Shown: positions 1 through 8,936 of the stretch, piece by piece
Layout of the letters: the number at the start of each line of letters is the position of its first letter
Numbering within the stretch: the stretch's first letter is position 1
NCBI GenBank assembly: GCA_934654815.1
Contig: CAKUGU010000034.1
Span: 1-26,469, forward strand
Reading direction: 5' to 3'
DNA from: an uncultured Ellagibacter sp.
GTDB taxonomy: Bacteria; Actinomycetota; Coriobacteriia; Coriobacteriales; Eggerthellaceae
DNA length: 26,469 nucleotides
Notes under the pieces: model-generated
Told to the model about the DNA's origin: nothing
The model's database searches: none
The model's input: the letters and a program-made list of their open reading frames with translations, nothing else
Made by a program: the position numbers and the translations under genes

Positions 1-325
1 GGTACTTCGCAAGCCCCGCAAGCGCCTCGTCCAAGTCCTCAGGCGCTTCGAGCGGGGTTATGCCCGCCGCGCTGAGTGAACGGTGCGGCTTGGGGCCGAT
101 CTTCTCCGTGAGCACGTAGTCGACGTCGGGAATGAGCTTCGCTACCTCGTCGAACCATCCGTGGCACCCCTCGGCGTCGCGGTGCCTCTCAGGCGCGTCC
201 CGCCATTCGACGGGCGTGTACGACCCGTCCTCTTCGACGTCGATGATGAGGAACCGCGTGGCCTGCCCGAAATGCAGATCGACGTGCGCGCCGTCGCTCG
301 TGGTCACCGCTGCGCGAAAACTCAT
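1..325 (-). CDS. NifX/NafY-like Fe-Mo cofactor-binding family protein (C-terminus cut by window edge)
   Basis: The reading frame opens at ATG 323-325 and stays open to the left edge, so 108 N-terminal residues are visible and the stop lies outside. An AGGAGG ribosome site at 335-340 sits 9 bases upstream and overlaps the stop of the ABC ATPase gene (339-341), so the two are co-translated. The protein begins with a beta strand (FRAAVTTSDG) followed by VDLHFGQATRFLIIDV, the His-Phe-Gly signature (residues 18-20) of the dinitrogenase iron-molybdenum cofactor family (NifX, NafY, NifB C-terminus). Members bind NifB-co or related iron-sulfur clusters and act as carriers. It lies at the end of the arm headed by the nifH-like and nifB genes, which have their own NifX-like domain, so it is probably a cluster carrier for the same enzyme. 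That role is inferred. Confidence 0.85.
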   Translation of the reverse strand, partial: MSFRAAVTTSDGAHVDLHFGQATRFLIIDVEEDGSYTPVEWRDAPERHRDAEGCHGWFDEVAKLIPDVDYVLTEKIGPKPHRSLSAAGITPLEAPEDLDEALAGLAKY

Positions 326-338
326 CGTTCGGTCCCTC

Positions 339-1088
339 CTAAATCGAGTACTCGGGTTGCAGGATACGGCGAAGGAACCGTCGCGTCCGTTCTTCCTTCG
401 GTGCGCCGAAGATCTCGTCGGGCGCGCCCTCTTCCACGACCACGCCGCCTTCCATGAAGACGACGTGCGTGGCGACCTCGCGGGCGAACGCCATCTCGTG
501 CGTCACGACCACCATGGTGGTGCCCTGCGCGGCGAGGTCCTTCATGACGGCGAGCACCTCGCCCACGAGCTCCGGGTCGAGCGCGCTCGTGGGCTCGTCG
601 AACAGCACCACCTCGGGGTTGAGCGCCATGGCGCGCGCGATGCCTACGCGCTGCTGCTGGCCGCCGGAAAGCTGGTTGGGGTACGCGTCGGCGCGCTCTT
701 CCATGCCGACTTTCGCCAACTGCGCAAGCGCGCGGCGCCGCGCCTCCTCCTTCGGTACCTTCCGGCTCGTGACGAGCCCCTCCATCACGTTGCCGAGCGC
801 GGTCTTGTTCTTGAACAGGTTGTAGTTCTGGAACACGAACGCCGTGCGCTGGCGGAATTCGTGCACCTCCTTCTTCGTCGCCTTGCGGGCGTCGAGCTCA
901 AGCTCGTCGAGCTCGATCGTACCCGCGTCGGCGCGTTCGAGGAAGTTCACGCAGCGGAGCAGCGTGGTTTTGCCCGAACCGGAGGGCCCGAGGATAACCA
1001 TCACGTCGCCCTGGTTGACGGAGATGTTCACGCCCTTGAGCACTTCTACGCCGTCGAAGCTTTTATGGATGTCTTTCACGTTAAGCAT
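339..1088 (-). CDS. Polar amino acid-type ABC transporter, ATP-binding protein
   Basis: The 249-residue ATPase is full length for the GlnQ/HisP/TcyN class. Visible motifs are Walker [10 protein letters not shown] (34-42), Q-loop Gln87, signature LSGGQQQR (140-147), Walker B VVLFDE (160-165) followed by the D-loop, and H-loop His197. The open frame extends upstream to 1196, but that part is low-complexity Arg/Ser sequence. The ATG at 1088 begins [11 protein letters not shown], typical of the family, and overlaps the upstream permease stop by 8 bases. It powers import through the two permeases encoded just upstream and is followed after 13 bases by the NifX-like gene. Substrate cannot be read from the ATPase. 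The family includes glutamine, histidine, arginine and cystine importers. Confidence 0.95.
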   Translation of the reverse strand: MLNVKDIHKSFDGVEVLKGVNISVNQGDVMVILGPSGSGKTTLLRCVNFLERADAGTIELDELELDARKATKKEVHEFRQRTAFVFQNYNLFKNKTALGNVMEGLVTSRKVPKEEARRRALAQLAKVGMEERADAYPNQLSGGQQQRVGIARAMALNPEVVLFDEPTSALDPELVGEVLAVMKDLAAQGTTMVVVTHEMAFAREVATHVVFMEGGVVVEEGAPDEIFGAPKEERTRRFLRRILQPEYSI

Positions 1089-1833
1089 GGTTCGCCTCCG
1101 TGGCGGCACCCGCCGCGCCGGCGCTTCTGCCGGCAGCCTTGGCGCCGCGGTTGTTCGCTCGGCGCTCGATGAGCTTGAACGCCTGCTCGGTGACAAGCAC
1201 GAGCACGAGGTACACGATGAATACGGCCAGGTACGCGTCGAAGTAGTCCGACGAGGCCGCGCCTTGGATCTTCGCCAGGCCCGTGACGTCCGCCACGGCC
1301 ATCGAGAACGCGAGCGAGGTGGTCTTGATGAGCTCGGTGGCGCTGTTCGCGAGGACCGGCAGCGCCGAGGTGACTGCCTGCGGCACGACGATGCGCCGGT
1401 AGGCCTGGAAGGTGGAAAGCCCGCAGCATTCCGCCGCTTCGAGCTGGCCTGCGTCCACGCCGTTGAGCGCGGCGCGGAACACCTCGGCCAAGATGGCCGT
1501 CTCGCTTAGGGCGAAGGCGGTGATGGCGTAGGTGAGGTTGTTCACGTCCCAGATGTTCAAGGGCACGCCGGCCGCCTTGAACGCCGCGTCGATGAGCAGC
1601 GGCATCGAGTTGTAGATGAGGAAGATCTGCACGATGATGGGCGTGCCGCGCATGAACGACACGAACACGCGGCAGACCTGGCTCGCCACCGGCGTGCGCC
1701 GGACGGCGAAGACGGCCATGCAGAAGCCGAGCGGCAGCGCGATGAGCATGGGCACGATCACGAGGATGAGCGTCAAGGGCAAGCCCCCGAGGCTGATCCA
1801 GAAATCGTTCGCGATCTCGGTGAAGTCGATCAT
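1081..1833 (-). CDS. Polar amino acid-type ABC transporter, permease subunit 1
   Basis: A 250-residue inner-membrane protein of the HisM/GlnP type. An N-terminal hydrophobic stretch (about 16-45) is followed by the RGTP motif typical of this permease family (62-65), further membrane segments, and the EAA coupling loop (about 117-152, with [10 protein letters not shown] and a downstream PQA) that contacts the ATPase. The tail after about residue 225 is Ala/Arg/Gly-rich and cytoplasmic. Start and stop are translationally coupled: its ATG overlaps the TGA of the preceding permease (ATGA at 1830-1833), and its end overlaps the ATPase start. It probably pairs with the second permease as a heterodimer. 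Confidence 0.93.
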   Translation of the reverse strand: MIDFTEIANDFWISLGGLPLTLILVIVPMLIALPLGFCMAVFAVRRTPVASQVCRVFVSFMRGTPIIVQIFLIYNSMPLLIDAAFKAAGVPLNIWDVNNLTYAITAFALSETAILAEVFRAALNGVDAGQLEAAECCGLSTFQAYRRIVVPQAVTSALPVLANSATELIKTTSLAFSMAVADVTGLAKIQGAASSDYFDAYLAVFIVYLVLVLVTEQAFKLIERRANNRGAKAAGRSAGAAGAATEANHA

Positions 1834-2624
1834 CTGCCATTCGCCTCCCCTGCCGCTCTCCGCAGCTGCACCACGTCGGCCTTGTATGTCTCGCGTTCAC
1901 CGCGTCCCGCCCTGCGCCTCTTCGCCGTGCGCAGCTTGTCGGGCGGCAGGTAATCCGTTCCCAGCTTCGCCTCGAGCTTGGCGAACAGCCAATCGACGGC
2001 GATGCTGATCACCCAGAAGATGAGCGCGAGCGCGAGGTACACCTCGAGCACATGCGCCGAAAGCTCGCGCCCGTTGATGAGGTACGCAGCTCCCGTCAAG
2101 TCGACGCAGCCGATGAGATAGGTGAGCGCGCCTTCCTTCATGAGGAACTGCACGGTGTTCCCGAGGTTCGGGATCATCAGGTAGAACAGCTGCGGCAAGA
2201 TGATGCGCCGCAGCGTCTGCGCGCGGGAAAGCCCCACGCATGCGGCGGCCTCGAACTGCCCCTTGTCGATGCTCAGGTACGCGCTGCGGGCGACCTCCGA
2301 GAGCGACCCGCCCAGAAAGAACGAGAAGCTCACCACCACGAAGTAGATGGCGTCGTAGTTCTCGATGTCGATTCCGGTCAGGTTGTAGAGCAGAGGCGGC
2401 AGGCCGTAGTACACGAGGAACAGCATGATGATGGTCGGGCAGCACCGGCCGAGCGTGGTGATAAGCTCGGCTAGCCATCTGACGGGCGCCACGCCGCCGA
2501 GCTTCATGATAAGAAGCACGGCGGCGAAGAGCGACCCGAACAGAAGCGACGCCGCCACGTATTGCAGCGTGACCGGCAGATACGCGATGAGCTGCGGGAT
2601 GTATCCGATAACGGTGTGTTCCAT
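1830..2624 (-). CDS. Polar amino acid-type ABC transporter, permease subunit 2
   Basis: A 264-residue integral membrane protein homologous in layout to its downstream partner. It has a first membrane segment at about 12-40, the conserved CCPTIIMLFLVYYGLP stretch in place of the usual RGTP motif (about 61-76), and an EAA loop at about 110-146 (QFEAAACVGLS, ending LPQ). The C-terminus is a basic, charged cytoplasmic tail. The ATG at 2622-2624 follows a GGGAG ribosome site. It lies 27 bases after the binding-protein gene and overlaps the next permease by ATGA, so the transporter genes form one translation-coupled block. The variant motif in place of RGTP is an oddity. Substrate is unknown. Confidence 0.92.
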   Translation of the reverse strand: MEHTVIGYIPQLIAYLPVTLQYVAASLLFGSLFAAVLLIMKLGGVAPVRWLAELITTLGRCCPTIIMLFLVYYGLPPLLYNLTGIDIENYDAIYFVVVSFSFFLGGSLSEVARSAYLSIDKGQFEAAACVGLSRAQTLRRIILPQLFYLMIPNLGNTVQFLMKEGALTYLIGCVDLTGAAYLINGRELSAHVLEVYLALALIFWVISIAVDWLFAKLEAKLGTDYLPPDKLRTAKRRRAGRGERETYKADVVQLRRAAGEANGR

Positions 2625-2651
2625 AACTATCTCCCGATGGCTTCGGGTGCG

Positions 2652-3617
2652 TTACCTTTCGGTGAGGACTGACTCGTCGGCCGGGTCGACGAGCACGCCT
2701 TGGTCGAGGTAGTTGTACGTCTGCGTGCCGTCGCCCAGGAAGGCGAAGTTGTTGATGCCGGAGTACCATTTGCGGGACAGTTCCTCGAGCTTGCCGTCGC
2801 TTTGCAGCTGCTTCACCGCCGCGTCCCAGTCGGCGGCGTAATCCTTGTCGCCGGGCGTGAGGAACGACCAGGTCTTCGTCGCTCCGATGACGATGAACGC
2901 CAGGTCGTCGGCGTACTTGTGGTACGAGCCGTCGTCGGCGACCACGAGCTCGTTGTAGTACTGCAGCGGGATGACGTGCATGTCGTAGCGACCCTGCGCC
3001 ACCCAGTCGAACGCCTCCACGAAGGCGTTCGTGTCGTCGGTCGCCTGCAGGTCGATCTGCGCGCCCGGGTTGGCCTTGTTGTAGTCCTCGACCACGTAGT
3101 AGTTGCCGTCGCCGGCGGTGATGGGGGCGAGTTTCAGCCCCTTTGCCGCCGCGTCGGCGAGCGAGCGGATGTCGGAGTGCTCCTTTCTCACGAGGATGCC
3201 GAGCAGCGTGGCACCGACGGCCTCTTCCGGCTGCAGGTACTTCTCTGCGCGCTCGGGCGTCCAGAAGGAATTGGTGAGTCCCTGGTCGTACTTGCCGGAG
3301 GCGAGGCCCGCGAACACGGCGGTCTGGTCGACGCCCTCGAACTTGAACGTGTACTTGTCGGAAAGAACGTCGGCGACGGCGTTCACCACGTCGACTTCGT
3401 AGCCGGCGGGCTTGTTGCTGTCGTCGTTGAACGAGGTCGGCTTGCCGTTGAGCACGTAGGCGACGGTGATCTTCTTCTTGGAGTCGCCGCCTGTCGCACC
3501 CTGGCCGCCGGAGCAGCCGAAGAGGCCCGCGGTGGAAAGGGAGAGCGCGGCGATGGTCGCGGTACTTAAAAACGTGCGGCGGGTGATGCCGCCGGTGTGG
3601 ATGGTGCTGTTGCCCAT
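2652..3617 (-). CDS. ABC transporter substrate-binding lipoprotein (SBP family 3)
   Basis: The 321-residue protein starts at ATG 3615-3617 behind an AAGGAG site. Its N-terminus has a twin-arginine motif (TRRTFLS, Arg13-Arg14), a hydrophobic core and a lipobox LFGC with the lipidated Cys35, so it looks like a Tat-exported lipoprotein. Residues from about 45 on match the periplasmic family 3 fold (PF00497-type): ITVAYVLNGKPTSF near the start, GYEVDVVNAVADVLSD, VDQTAVFAGLASGKYD, then a second lobe ending SDGKLEELSRKWY. This family binds polar amino acids and relatives, including cystine and S-methyl compounds. It follows nifB by 64 bases and heads the transporter genes, so a link to the nitrogenase-like enzyme is suggested by position only. 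Confidence 0.93.
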   Translation of the reverse strand: MGNSTIHTGGITRRTFLSTATIAALSLSTAGLFGCSGGQGATGGDSKKKITVAYVLNGKPTSFNDDSNKPAGYEVDVVNAVADVLSDKYTFKFEGVDQTAVFAGLASGKYDQGLTNSFWTPERAEKYLQPEEAVGATLLGILVRKEHSDIRSLADAAAKGLKLAPITAGDGNYYVVEDYNKANPGAQIDLQATDDTNAFVEAFDWVAQGRYDMHVIPLQYYNELVVADDGSYHKYADDLAFIVIGATKTWSFLTPGDKDYAADWDAAVKQLQSDGKLEELSRKWYSGINNFAFLGDGTQTYNYLDQGVLVDPADESVLTER

Positions 3618-3661
3618 GAGTGGCTCCTTATCGGTAAAGATGGTGTTCGTGAATGTCGTGC

Positions 3662-3682
3662 AGGTCGGGGTGGCTTCGACCT
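3662..3682 (-). other. Small inverted repeat between nifB and transporter genes
   Basis: AGGTCG (3662-3667) and CGACCT (3677-3682) form a 6-bp stem with a 9-base loop that overlaps the nifB stop codon. There is no T-run after it on the minus strand, so it is not a convincing terminator. It could modulate or process the transcript between the enzyme genes and the transporter genes. Confidence 0.35.
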
Positions 3683-4989
3683 CATGCCGTTTTCGATGCC
3701 GCGCTCTCGGCGGCGAGCTCGGCGTCCCAGGAAAGGCGCAGCGCGCGCGAGACGCTTCCGCCGGCGCAGGCTTCCTGCAGCGCAGGGGTCGGCGCGTCGG
3801 TGGCGTCGAAGATGTCGATACATCGTTTCCCCAGCTGGTAGCGCGGCTCGGGGCCCGCCATCAAGCAGACGACGGCCGAGCAGTCTTCCAGGGCCGAAAG
3901 CGCCCCACGCTTGTGCCCCGCCCGCTCGTAGTCGTCGCAGGTCTCCTTCCCCTCGCAGAAGGAGCGCACGGCGCGCTTCTCCACGAGCGTGCTTTTAAAG
4001 CCGTCCACGTCGAAGATCCAGAAGGCCTCGGTGTGCCCGAAGTGCTCATCGACCGTCTTCCCGTCGCTTGAGGCAACGGCGATGCGCCGTACGGCGGAGA
4101 ACCTGCGCGTGAGCGCGTCGACCTCGGCGGAAACGTCTTCTCCCAAAAGCCCGACGGCGTCCGCCCGGCACTGGCGGCAGTGGCGGATCTGCGGAAGGTA
4201 GCGCTCGCACGCCGTGCGCACCCGCTGCACCTCTTCGGGGCTCGGGGCATCCAAGCCGGCGAAGGGCGTGCCCGCGACGGGAATGAGCGCGTTCACGTTG
4301 TGGCAGGCGGCGCCGAGTTCCTTCGCGCGGCGTGCGATCTCGGGCGCGTGTTCGATGTTCACGCCGGGAATGAGCACGGTGTTCACCTTCACGATGAGTC
4401 CGGCTTGCGCGATGCGGCGGATGCCCTCCTGCTGGTTGCGAAGCAGGATGCGCGCGGCCTCTTCACCTTCGTAATGCACGCCGTCGTAGACGATGCCGCC
4501 GTACACGCGCGCACCGATGGCGGCATCGACCGCGTTCACGGTCACGGTGACGTGGCTCACGCCGAGAGAGACGATCTCGTCGGCGTAGCGTGGGAGCAGA
4601 AGCCCGTTCGTCGACAGGCAGAGCGCGACGTCGGGGTTCTCCCTGCGGATGAGCTGGAAGGTTTTCTTGACCTTCTCCCAGTTCGCGAGCGGGTCGCCGG
4701 GGCCCGCGATGCCCGCCACGGCGAGGTTTCCGAGCTTTTGCTCGCTCACCTTGAAACGCGCGAGCGCACCCTCGGGCGAAAGCACGGTCGAGGTGACGCC
4801 GGGGCGGCTCTCGTTCACGCAGTCGAACTTGCGATGGCAGAAGTTGCAGCTGATGTTGCAGGCCGGCGCCACCGCGAGGTGGATGCGGGCGTTCTTCGCG
4901 TGGCAGCCGCCCGAAAAGCAGGGGTGGTTCGCGATATTGAGCTGGAGCTTGCTTTGCGCGGATGCGGCCGCGAAATCGATGTGCGCCAT
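3682..4989 (-). CDS. nifB: NifB-type radical SAM cofactor synthase with C-terminal NifX-like domain
   Basis: The 435-residue protein has the two-domain NifB layout. The N-terminal radical SAM core shows HPC (22-24), then Cys44-x3-Cys48-x2-Cys51 for the SAM cluster, followed by the NifB-typical RKFDC (Cys57) and NESRPG, an AGPGDP motif near 90-100, and a paired-cysteine CRQC (271-274). These match the extra cysteines that hold the precursor clusters in NifB. Residues about 300-410 form a NifX-like domain (VDEHFGHTEAFWIFDVDG). NifB fuses two 4Fe clusters and inserts carbide to make NifB-co. Start ATG 4987-4989 has AGGTGGG 4 bases upstream; an in-frame GTG at 4998 adds only three residues. It begins 9 bases after the nifH-like stop. 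The final ~20 residues are Ala-rich. Family assignment is firm; the receiving enzyme is inferred to be the neighbouring D/K pair. Confidence 0.95.
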   Translation of the reverse strand: MAHIDFAAASAQSKLQLNIANHPCFSGGCHAKNARIHLAVAPACNISCNFCHRKFDCVNESRPGVTSTVLSPEGALARFKVSEQKLGNLAVAGIAGPGDPLANWEKVKKTFQLIRRENPDVALCLSTNGLLLPRYADEIVSLGVSHVTVTVNAVDAAIGARVYGGIVYDGVHYEGEEAARILLRNQQEGIRRIAQAGLIVKVNTVLIPGVNIEHAPEIARRAKELGAACHNVNALIPVAGTPFAGLDAPSPEEVQRVRTACERYLPQIRHCRQCRADAVGLLGEDVSAEVDALTRRFSAVRRIAVASSDGKTVDEHFGHTEAFWIFDVDGFKSTLVEKRAVRSFCEGKETCDDYERAGHKRGALSALEDCSAVVCLMAGPEPRYQLGKRCIDIFDATDAPTPALQEACAGGSVSRALRLSWDAELAAESAASKTA

Positions 4990-4998
4990 GGGGCCCAC

Positions 4999-5937
<939 letters not shown>

Positions 5938-5981
5938 CTAACGGCAATTTGCCCAGTTCAGATGCCTGCATTGAAAATGTT

Positions 5982-5994
5982 GGCTATGATAGCC
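5982..5994 (+). promoter_or_regulatory. Possible -10 region of the nifD-like promoter within a small palindrome
   Basis: TATGAT (5985-5990) is a fair -10 box for the plus arm and lies inside GGCTA-TGA-TAGCC (5982-5994). No good -35 box is seen at 16-18 bases upstream, which would fit a promoter that needs an activator. Transcription would begin near 5997, leaving a leader of about 80 bases. Confidence 0.4.
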
Positions 5995-6032
5995 TGGTAA
6001 GCAGATAGGAAATAGGGCTTTTAAGAACCCTG

Positions 6033-6054
6033 CCAAGACAGACGAGAATCTTGG
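6033..6054 (+). other. Leader hairpin just before the nifD-like ribosome site
   Basis: CCAAGA (6033-6038) and TCTTGG (6049-6054) form a perfect 6-bp stem with a 10-base loop, ending 6 bases before the AAGGAGG site at 6061-6067. A weaker AGGG/CCCT pairing lies at 6014-6031. These could affect translation of the D subunit. Confidence 0.4.
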
Positions 6055-6076
6055 AACGGTAAGGAGGTTGAATCCT

Positions 6077-7549
6077 GTGGCTTTCGCAAGCGACACATCG
6101 GATTTTCAGGTGCGCGAGAGGAGACTGAAATCCATCCTCGAGTACCAAGGCACGGCGCAAAGCCTGAACGAGGGCTCGAAGACGCGCAAGCTCAAAACGG
6201 GCAAGACCCCGTTCACCCAGTGCAGCGACTGCTCGCAGATGTGCGCGGAGACGCTGAGCTATTCCATCCGCGATGCGGCGGTCATCGTGCACTCCCCCAT
6301 CGGGTGCTGCTCGGCGGCATCGGCCACCGACGTGGCGCTCGGCGTGGTGGCGAAGGAGCGCGGCATCACAGAGGAGCAGCGCGTCAACGCCATCTGCTCG
6401 AACATCAACGAGCGCGACACCGTCTACGGCGCGCTCGACAAGCTGCGCCACGCCATCGACACGGCGTTCAAGCGCTACAACCCCTCGGTCATCTTCGTGC
6501 AGAGCTCGTGCGCGGCCGGCATCATCGGCGACGACATCGAGTCGGTCACCGACGAGAAGATGCGCGAGTACGGCATCCCCGTCGTGCCCATCTTCTGCGA
6601 GGGCTTCAAGAGCAAGGTGTGGACGAGCGGCTTCGACGCGGTGTTCCACGGCGTGCTGCGCAAGATGGTGAAGCCCCCGCGCAAGCGCCAGGGCGACCTT
6701 GTGAACCTGTTCAACTTCCAGGGTGCGGACTCGTTTTCCGGCCTGCTCGGGCTTTTGGGCCTGCGCGTGAACTACCTTTTGCCCCTAGCCGACGTCGAGG
6801 CCATTTCCTACATGAGTGAGGCCGCCTGCACGGCGCACATCTGCGAAACCTTGGCCACCTACGTCGCCAAGGACCTCGAAGACGAATACGGCGTGCCCGA
6901 GGTGAAGGCGCCTGCGCCCTTCGGCATCAAGTGGACCGACGAATGGCTGCGCGAGATCGCGAAGCACACGGGCAAGGAGGACATCGTCGAGGACGCCATC
7001 GCCGCCGAGCACGCGCGCATCGCGCCGGAGATGGAAAGCCTGCGCCGCCAGCTTTCTGGCAAGACCGTGTACGTGTACGCCGGCGACTCCTACGCGCACA
7101 GCCTCACCAACATGGCGATCGAGCTGGGGCTTCGTCCCGTCGGCATCACCACGCTGCACCATGACCAGAGAACCGACAACGACGACGAGGCCTTCAACAC
7201 CCTGTCGCGCCTCATCGCCGACCACGGCGACGTCGACAACTTCACCGTGTGCAACAAGCAGCCCTACCAGGTGGTGAAGCTGCTCAACCGCATGCGTCCC
7301 GACGTGCTCATCGTACGGCATATGGGGCTCACCGTCACGGGCACGAAACTCGGCATCCCGACCATCTGTGAAGGTGACGTGAACGTGAGCGCCGGCTACG
7401 ACGGCATCGTGAAGCTCGGCCGCCGCATCGTGCAGGTGCTCAAGGCGCGCACCATGCTCGACACCATGGCCGCGCACGTGGAATGGCCCTACACCGAGTG
7501 GTGGCTTGAGCAAGAGGATTTCCGCTACAAGAAGGAGGCGGCTCGATGA
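6077..7549 (+). CDS. NifD-like catalytic component alpha subunit of a nitrogenase-like enzyme
   Basis: I choose GTG 6077-6079 as start because AAGGAGG (6061-6067) stands 9 bases before it; a TTG at 6068 directly abuts that site and is rejected. The 490-residue protein has the oxidoreductase/nitrogenase component 1 fold. P-cluster-type cysteines are visible: CSDCSQMC (49-56), HSPIGCC (Cys77, Cys78) and QSSCAAGIIGDDIESV (Cys145), plus the SNINERDTVYG motif. Cys256 aligns without gaps to NifD Cys275, the cofactor iron ligand, via the conserved run ending EDEYGVP. The equivalent of His442 falls on Gly433, and the His195 and Gln191 region reads EGFKSKVWTSGFD, without either residue. That argues against N2 reduction. 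Methylthio-alkane reductase MarD or another nifB-dependent group IV enzyme is the best guess. The stop overlaps the next start by ATGA. Confidence 0.88.
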   Translation: MAFASDTSDFQVRERRLKSILEYQGTAQSLNEGSKTRKLKTGKTPFTQCSDCSQMCAETLSYSIRDAAVIVHSPIGCCSAASATDVALGVVAKERGITEEQRVNAICSNINERDTVYGALDKLRHAIDTAFKRYNPSVIFVQSSCAAGIIGDDIESVTDEKMREYGIPVVPIFCEGFKSKVWTSGFDAVFHGVLRKMVKPPRKRQGDLVNLFNFQGADSFSGLLGLLGLRVNYLLPLADVEAISYMSEAACTAHICETLATYVAKDLEDEYGVPEVKAPAPFGIKWTDEWLREIAKHTGKEDIVEDAIAAEHARIAPEMESLRRQLSGKTVYVYAGDSYAHSLTNMAIELGLRPVGITTLHHDQRTDNDDEAFNTLSRLIADHGDVDNFTVCNKQPYQVVKLLNRMRPDVLIVRHMGLTVTGTKLGIPTICEGDVNVSAGYDGIVKLGRRIVQVLKARTMLDTMAAHVEWPYTEWWLEQEDFRYKKEAAR

Positions 7550-8907
7550 GCCAGAACAAAGGATTGATCAGCGAGCCGCGCTTCTCGTGCGCGCTGTCGG
7601 CGCAGCAGACGGTTTTGGCTATCCCGCACGCCATTCCCATCGTGCACGACGGCCCCGGCTGCTCCTCGAAGACGAGCAGCTTCATGACCTCGGGCGCGGG
7701 CTTCCAAGGCGACGGCTACGCCGGCGGCAACAACGTGCCGTCCACGAACATGATCGAGCACGACGTGGTGTTCGGCGGCGAGAAGAAGCTCTCCGCCGAG
7801 GTCGAGGGCGCGCTCAAGGTGATGAAGGGAGACCTGTTCGTCATCTTGGCGGGTTGCACGAGCGGCATCATCGGCGACGACCCGAAGAAGATCGCCCGCG
7901 AGTACCGCGAGCAGGGATTTCCCGTGGTGGGGGCCGAGACGTCGGGCTTTCGCGGCAACACCTACTTCGGGCACGAGGAGGTGGTGGGCTCCATCATCGA
8001 CCAGCTGCTCGACGGCGCCGAGCCCGAGGTGGAGCGCGGCCTTGTGAACGTGTTCGCCTCGGTTCCCAACATCGACGTGTTCTGGCGACGCGACCTCGAG
8101 GATCTGAAGGTGCTTCTCGAGAAGCTCGGGCTTCGGGTGAACATCCTGTTCGGGTGGAGCAGCGCCGGCGTCGACGAGTGGCGAAGCATTCCCAATGCGC
8201 AGGCAAACCTCGTGGTGAGTCCCTGGGTGGGCGTGAAAGCGGCGAAGAAGCTCGAAGAGCGTTTCGGCACGCCGTATCTGCATGAGCCGGTGTTCCCCGT
8301 GGGCGCCCGCGCCACGAGCGCGTTTCTCCGTCGGGTCGGGGAATTCCTCGGGATCGACGCCGCGAAGGTGGAGGCCGTCATCGCGCGTGAGGAGAAGCGC
8401 TACTACGACTACTTCATCAACTTGAGCAACTTCTTCAGCGACATGTACAACAATATCCCGCACGAGGCCTACGTGGTGAGCGACGCCCACTACGGGCTCG
8501 GGCTCGCCGACTTCCTCGTGCATGATATGGGCTTCAGCTTGGAGCACATGAGCCTCACCTGCAATCCTGCGGGCGAATCCGAGACGCTCGTGCTTTCCGC
8601 CCTGCAGGATTTGGGGCAGGACATCGCCGAGGCGACCGAGCTTCATATCGACGGGTACGAGATCCGTGAGGCGATGGAGCCGAAGCTCAAGCGCGGCGGC
8701 AACGCGTTGATCTTGGGCTCTACCTGGGAAAGCCGCTTGGCGAAGGAATACGGCGCCACGCTTCTGCACGTGAGTCTGCCCATCAACGACGACGTCGTGG
8801 TGACGCGCGGTTACTTCGGCTACGACGGCGGCCTGCGCCTGGCGGAGGACATCTACGCCGGCGTGTTCCGCAAGGGCAACATCACCTATATGACCCAGAG
8901 CAATTAG
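7546..8907 (+). CDS. NifK-like catalytic component beta subunit of a nitrogenase-like enzyme
   Basis: The 453-residue partner of the NifD-like subunit starts at ATG 7546 behind GAAGGAGG, overlapping the upstream stop. Three P-cluster-type cysteines are present: Cys15 (RFSCALSAQQ), Cys39 (HDGPGCSSKT) and Cys104 (LAGCTSGIIGDD), with spacings close to NifK Cys70/95/153. The family motif EHDVVFGGEKKL lies at 71-82. It lacks the long N-terminal extension of molybdenum-type NifK, as do iron-only, vanadium and nitrogenase-like forms. A full cysteine set argues for a P-cluster enzyme rather than a NifN-type scaffold. With the alpha subunit it should form an alpha2-beta2 tetramer in the cytoplasm. The gene ends 29 bases before the convergent holA; no terminator is obvious between them. 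Confidence 0.88.
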   Translation: MSQNKGLISEPRFSCALSAQQTVLAIPHAIPIVHDGPGCSSKTSSFMTSGAGFQGDGYAGGNNVPSTNMIEHDVVFGGEKKLSAEVEGALKVMKGDLFVILAGCTSGIIGDDPKKIAREYREQGFPVVGAETSGFRGNTYFGHEEVVGSIIDQLLDGAEPEVERGLVNVFASVPNIDVFWRRDLEDLKVLLEKLGLRVNILFGWSSAGVDEWRSIPNAQANLVVSPWVGVKAAKKLEERFGTPYLHEPVFPVGARATSAFLRRVGEFLGIDAAKVEAVIAREEKRYYDYFINLSNFFSDMYNNIPHEAYVVSDAHYGLGLADFLVHDMGFSLEHMSLTCNPAGESETLVLSALQDLGQDIAEATELHIDGYEIREAMEPKLKRGGNALILGSTWESRLAKEYGATLLHVSLPINDDVVVTRGYFGYDGGLRLAEDIYAGVFRKGNITYMTQSN

Positions 8908-8936
8908 GGATTCGCCTGCTTACGGGCTGGGAGAGC

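Noticed and set aside
1089..1196. Longer N-terminus for the ABC ATPase
   Set aside because: The extension is low-complexity Ser/Arg/Pro sequence inside the permease gene; ATG 1088 starts the family-typical sequence.
6068..6070. TTG as start of the NifD-like gene
   Set aside because: The AAGGAGG ribosome site ends at 6067, leaving no spacing; GTG at 6077 is properly spaced.
6077..8907. True nitrogen-fixing nitrogenase
   Set aside because: His442, His195 and Gln191 equivalents are missing by hand alignment, and nifE, nifN and nifV are absent here.
6077..8907. NifEN scaffold, protochlorophyllide reductase or F430-type (Cfb) enzyme
   Set aside because: Both subunits have full P-cluster cysteine sets, unlike NifN; Bch/Chl and Cfb systems do not use NifB, and Cfb has a single D-type subunit.
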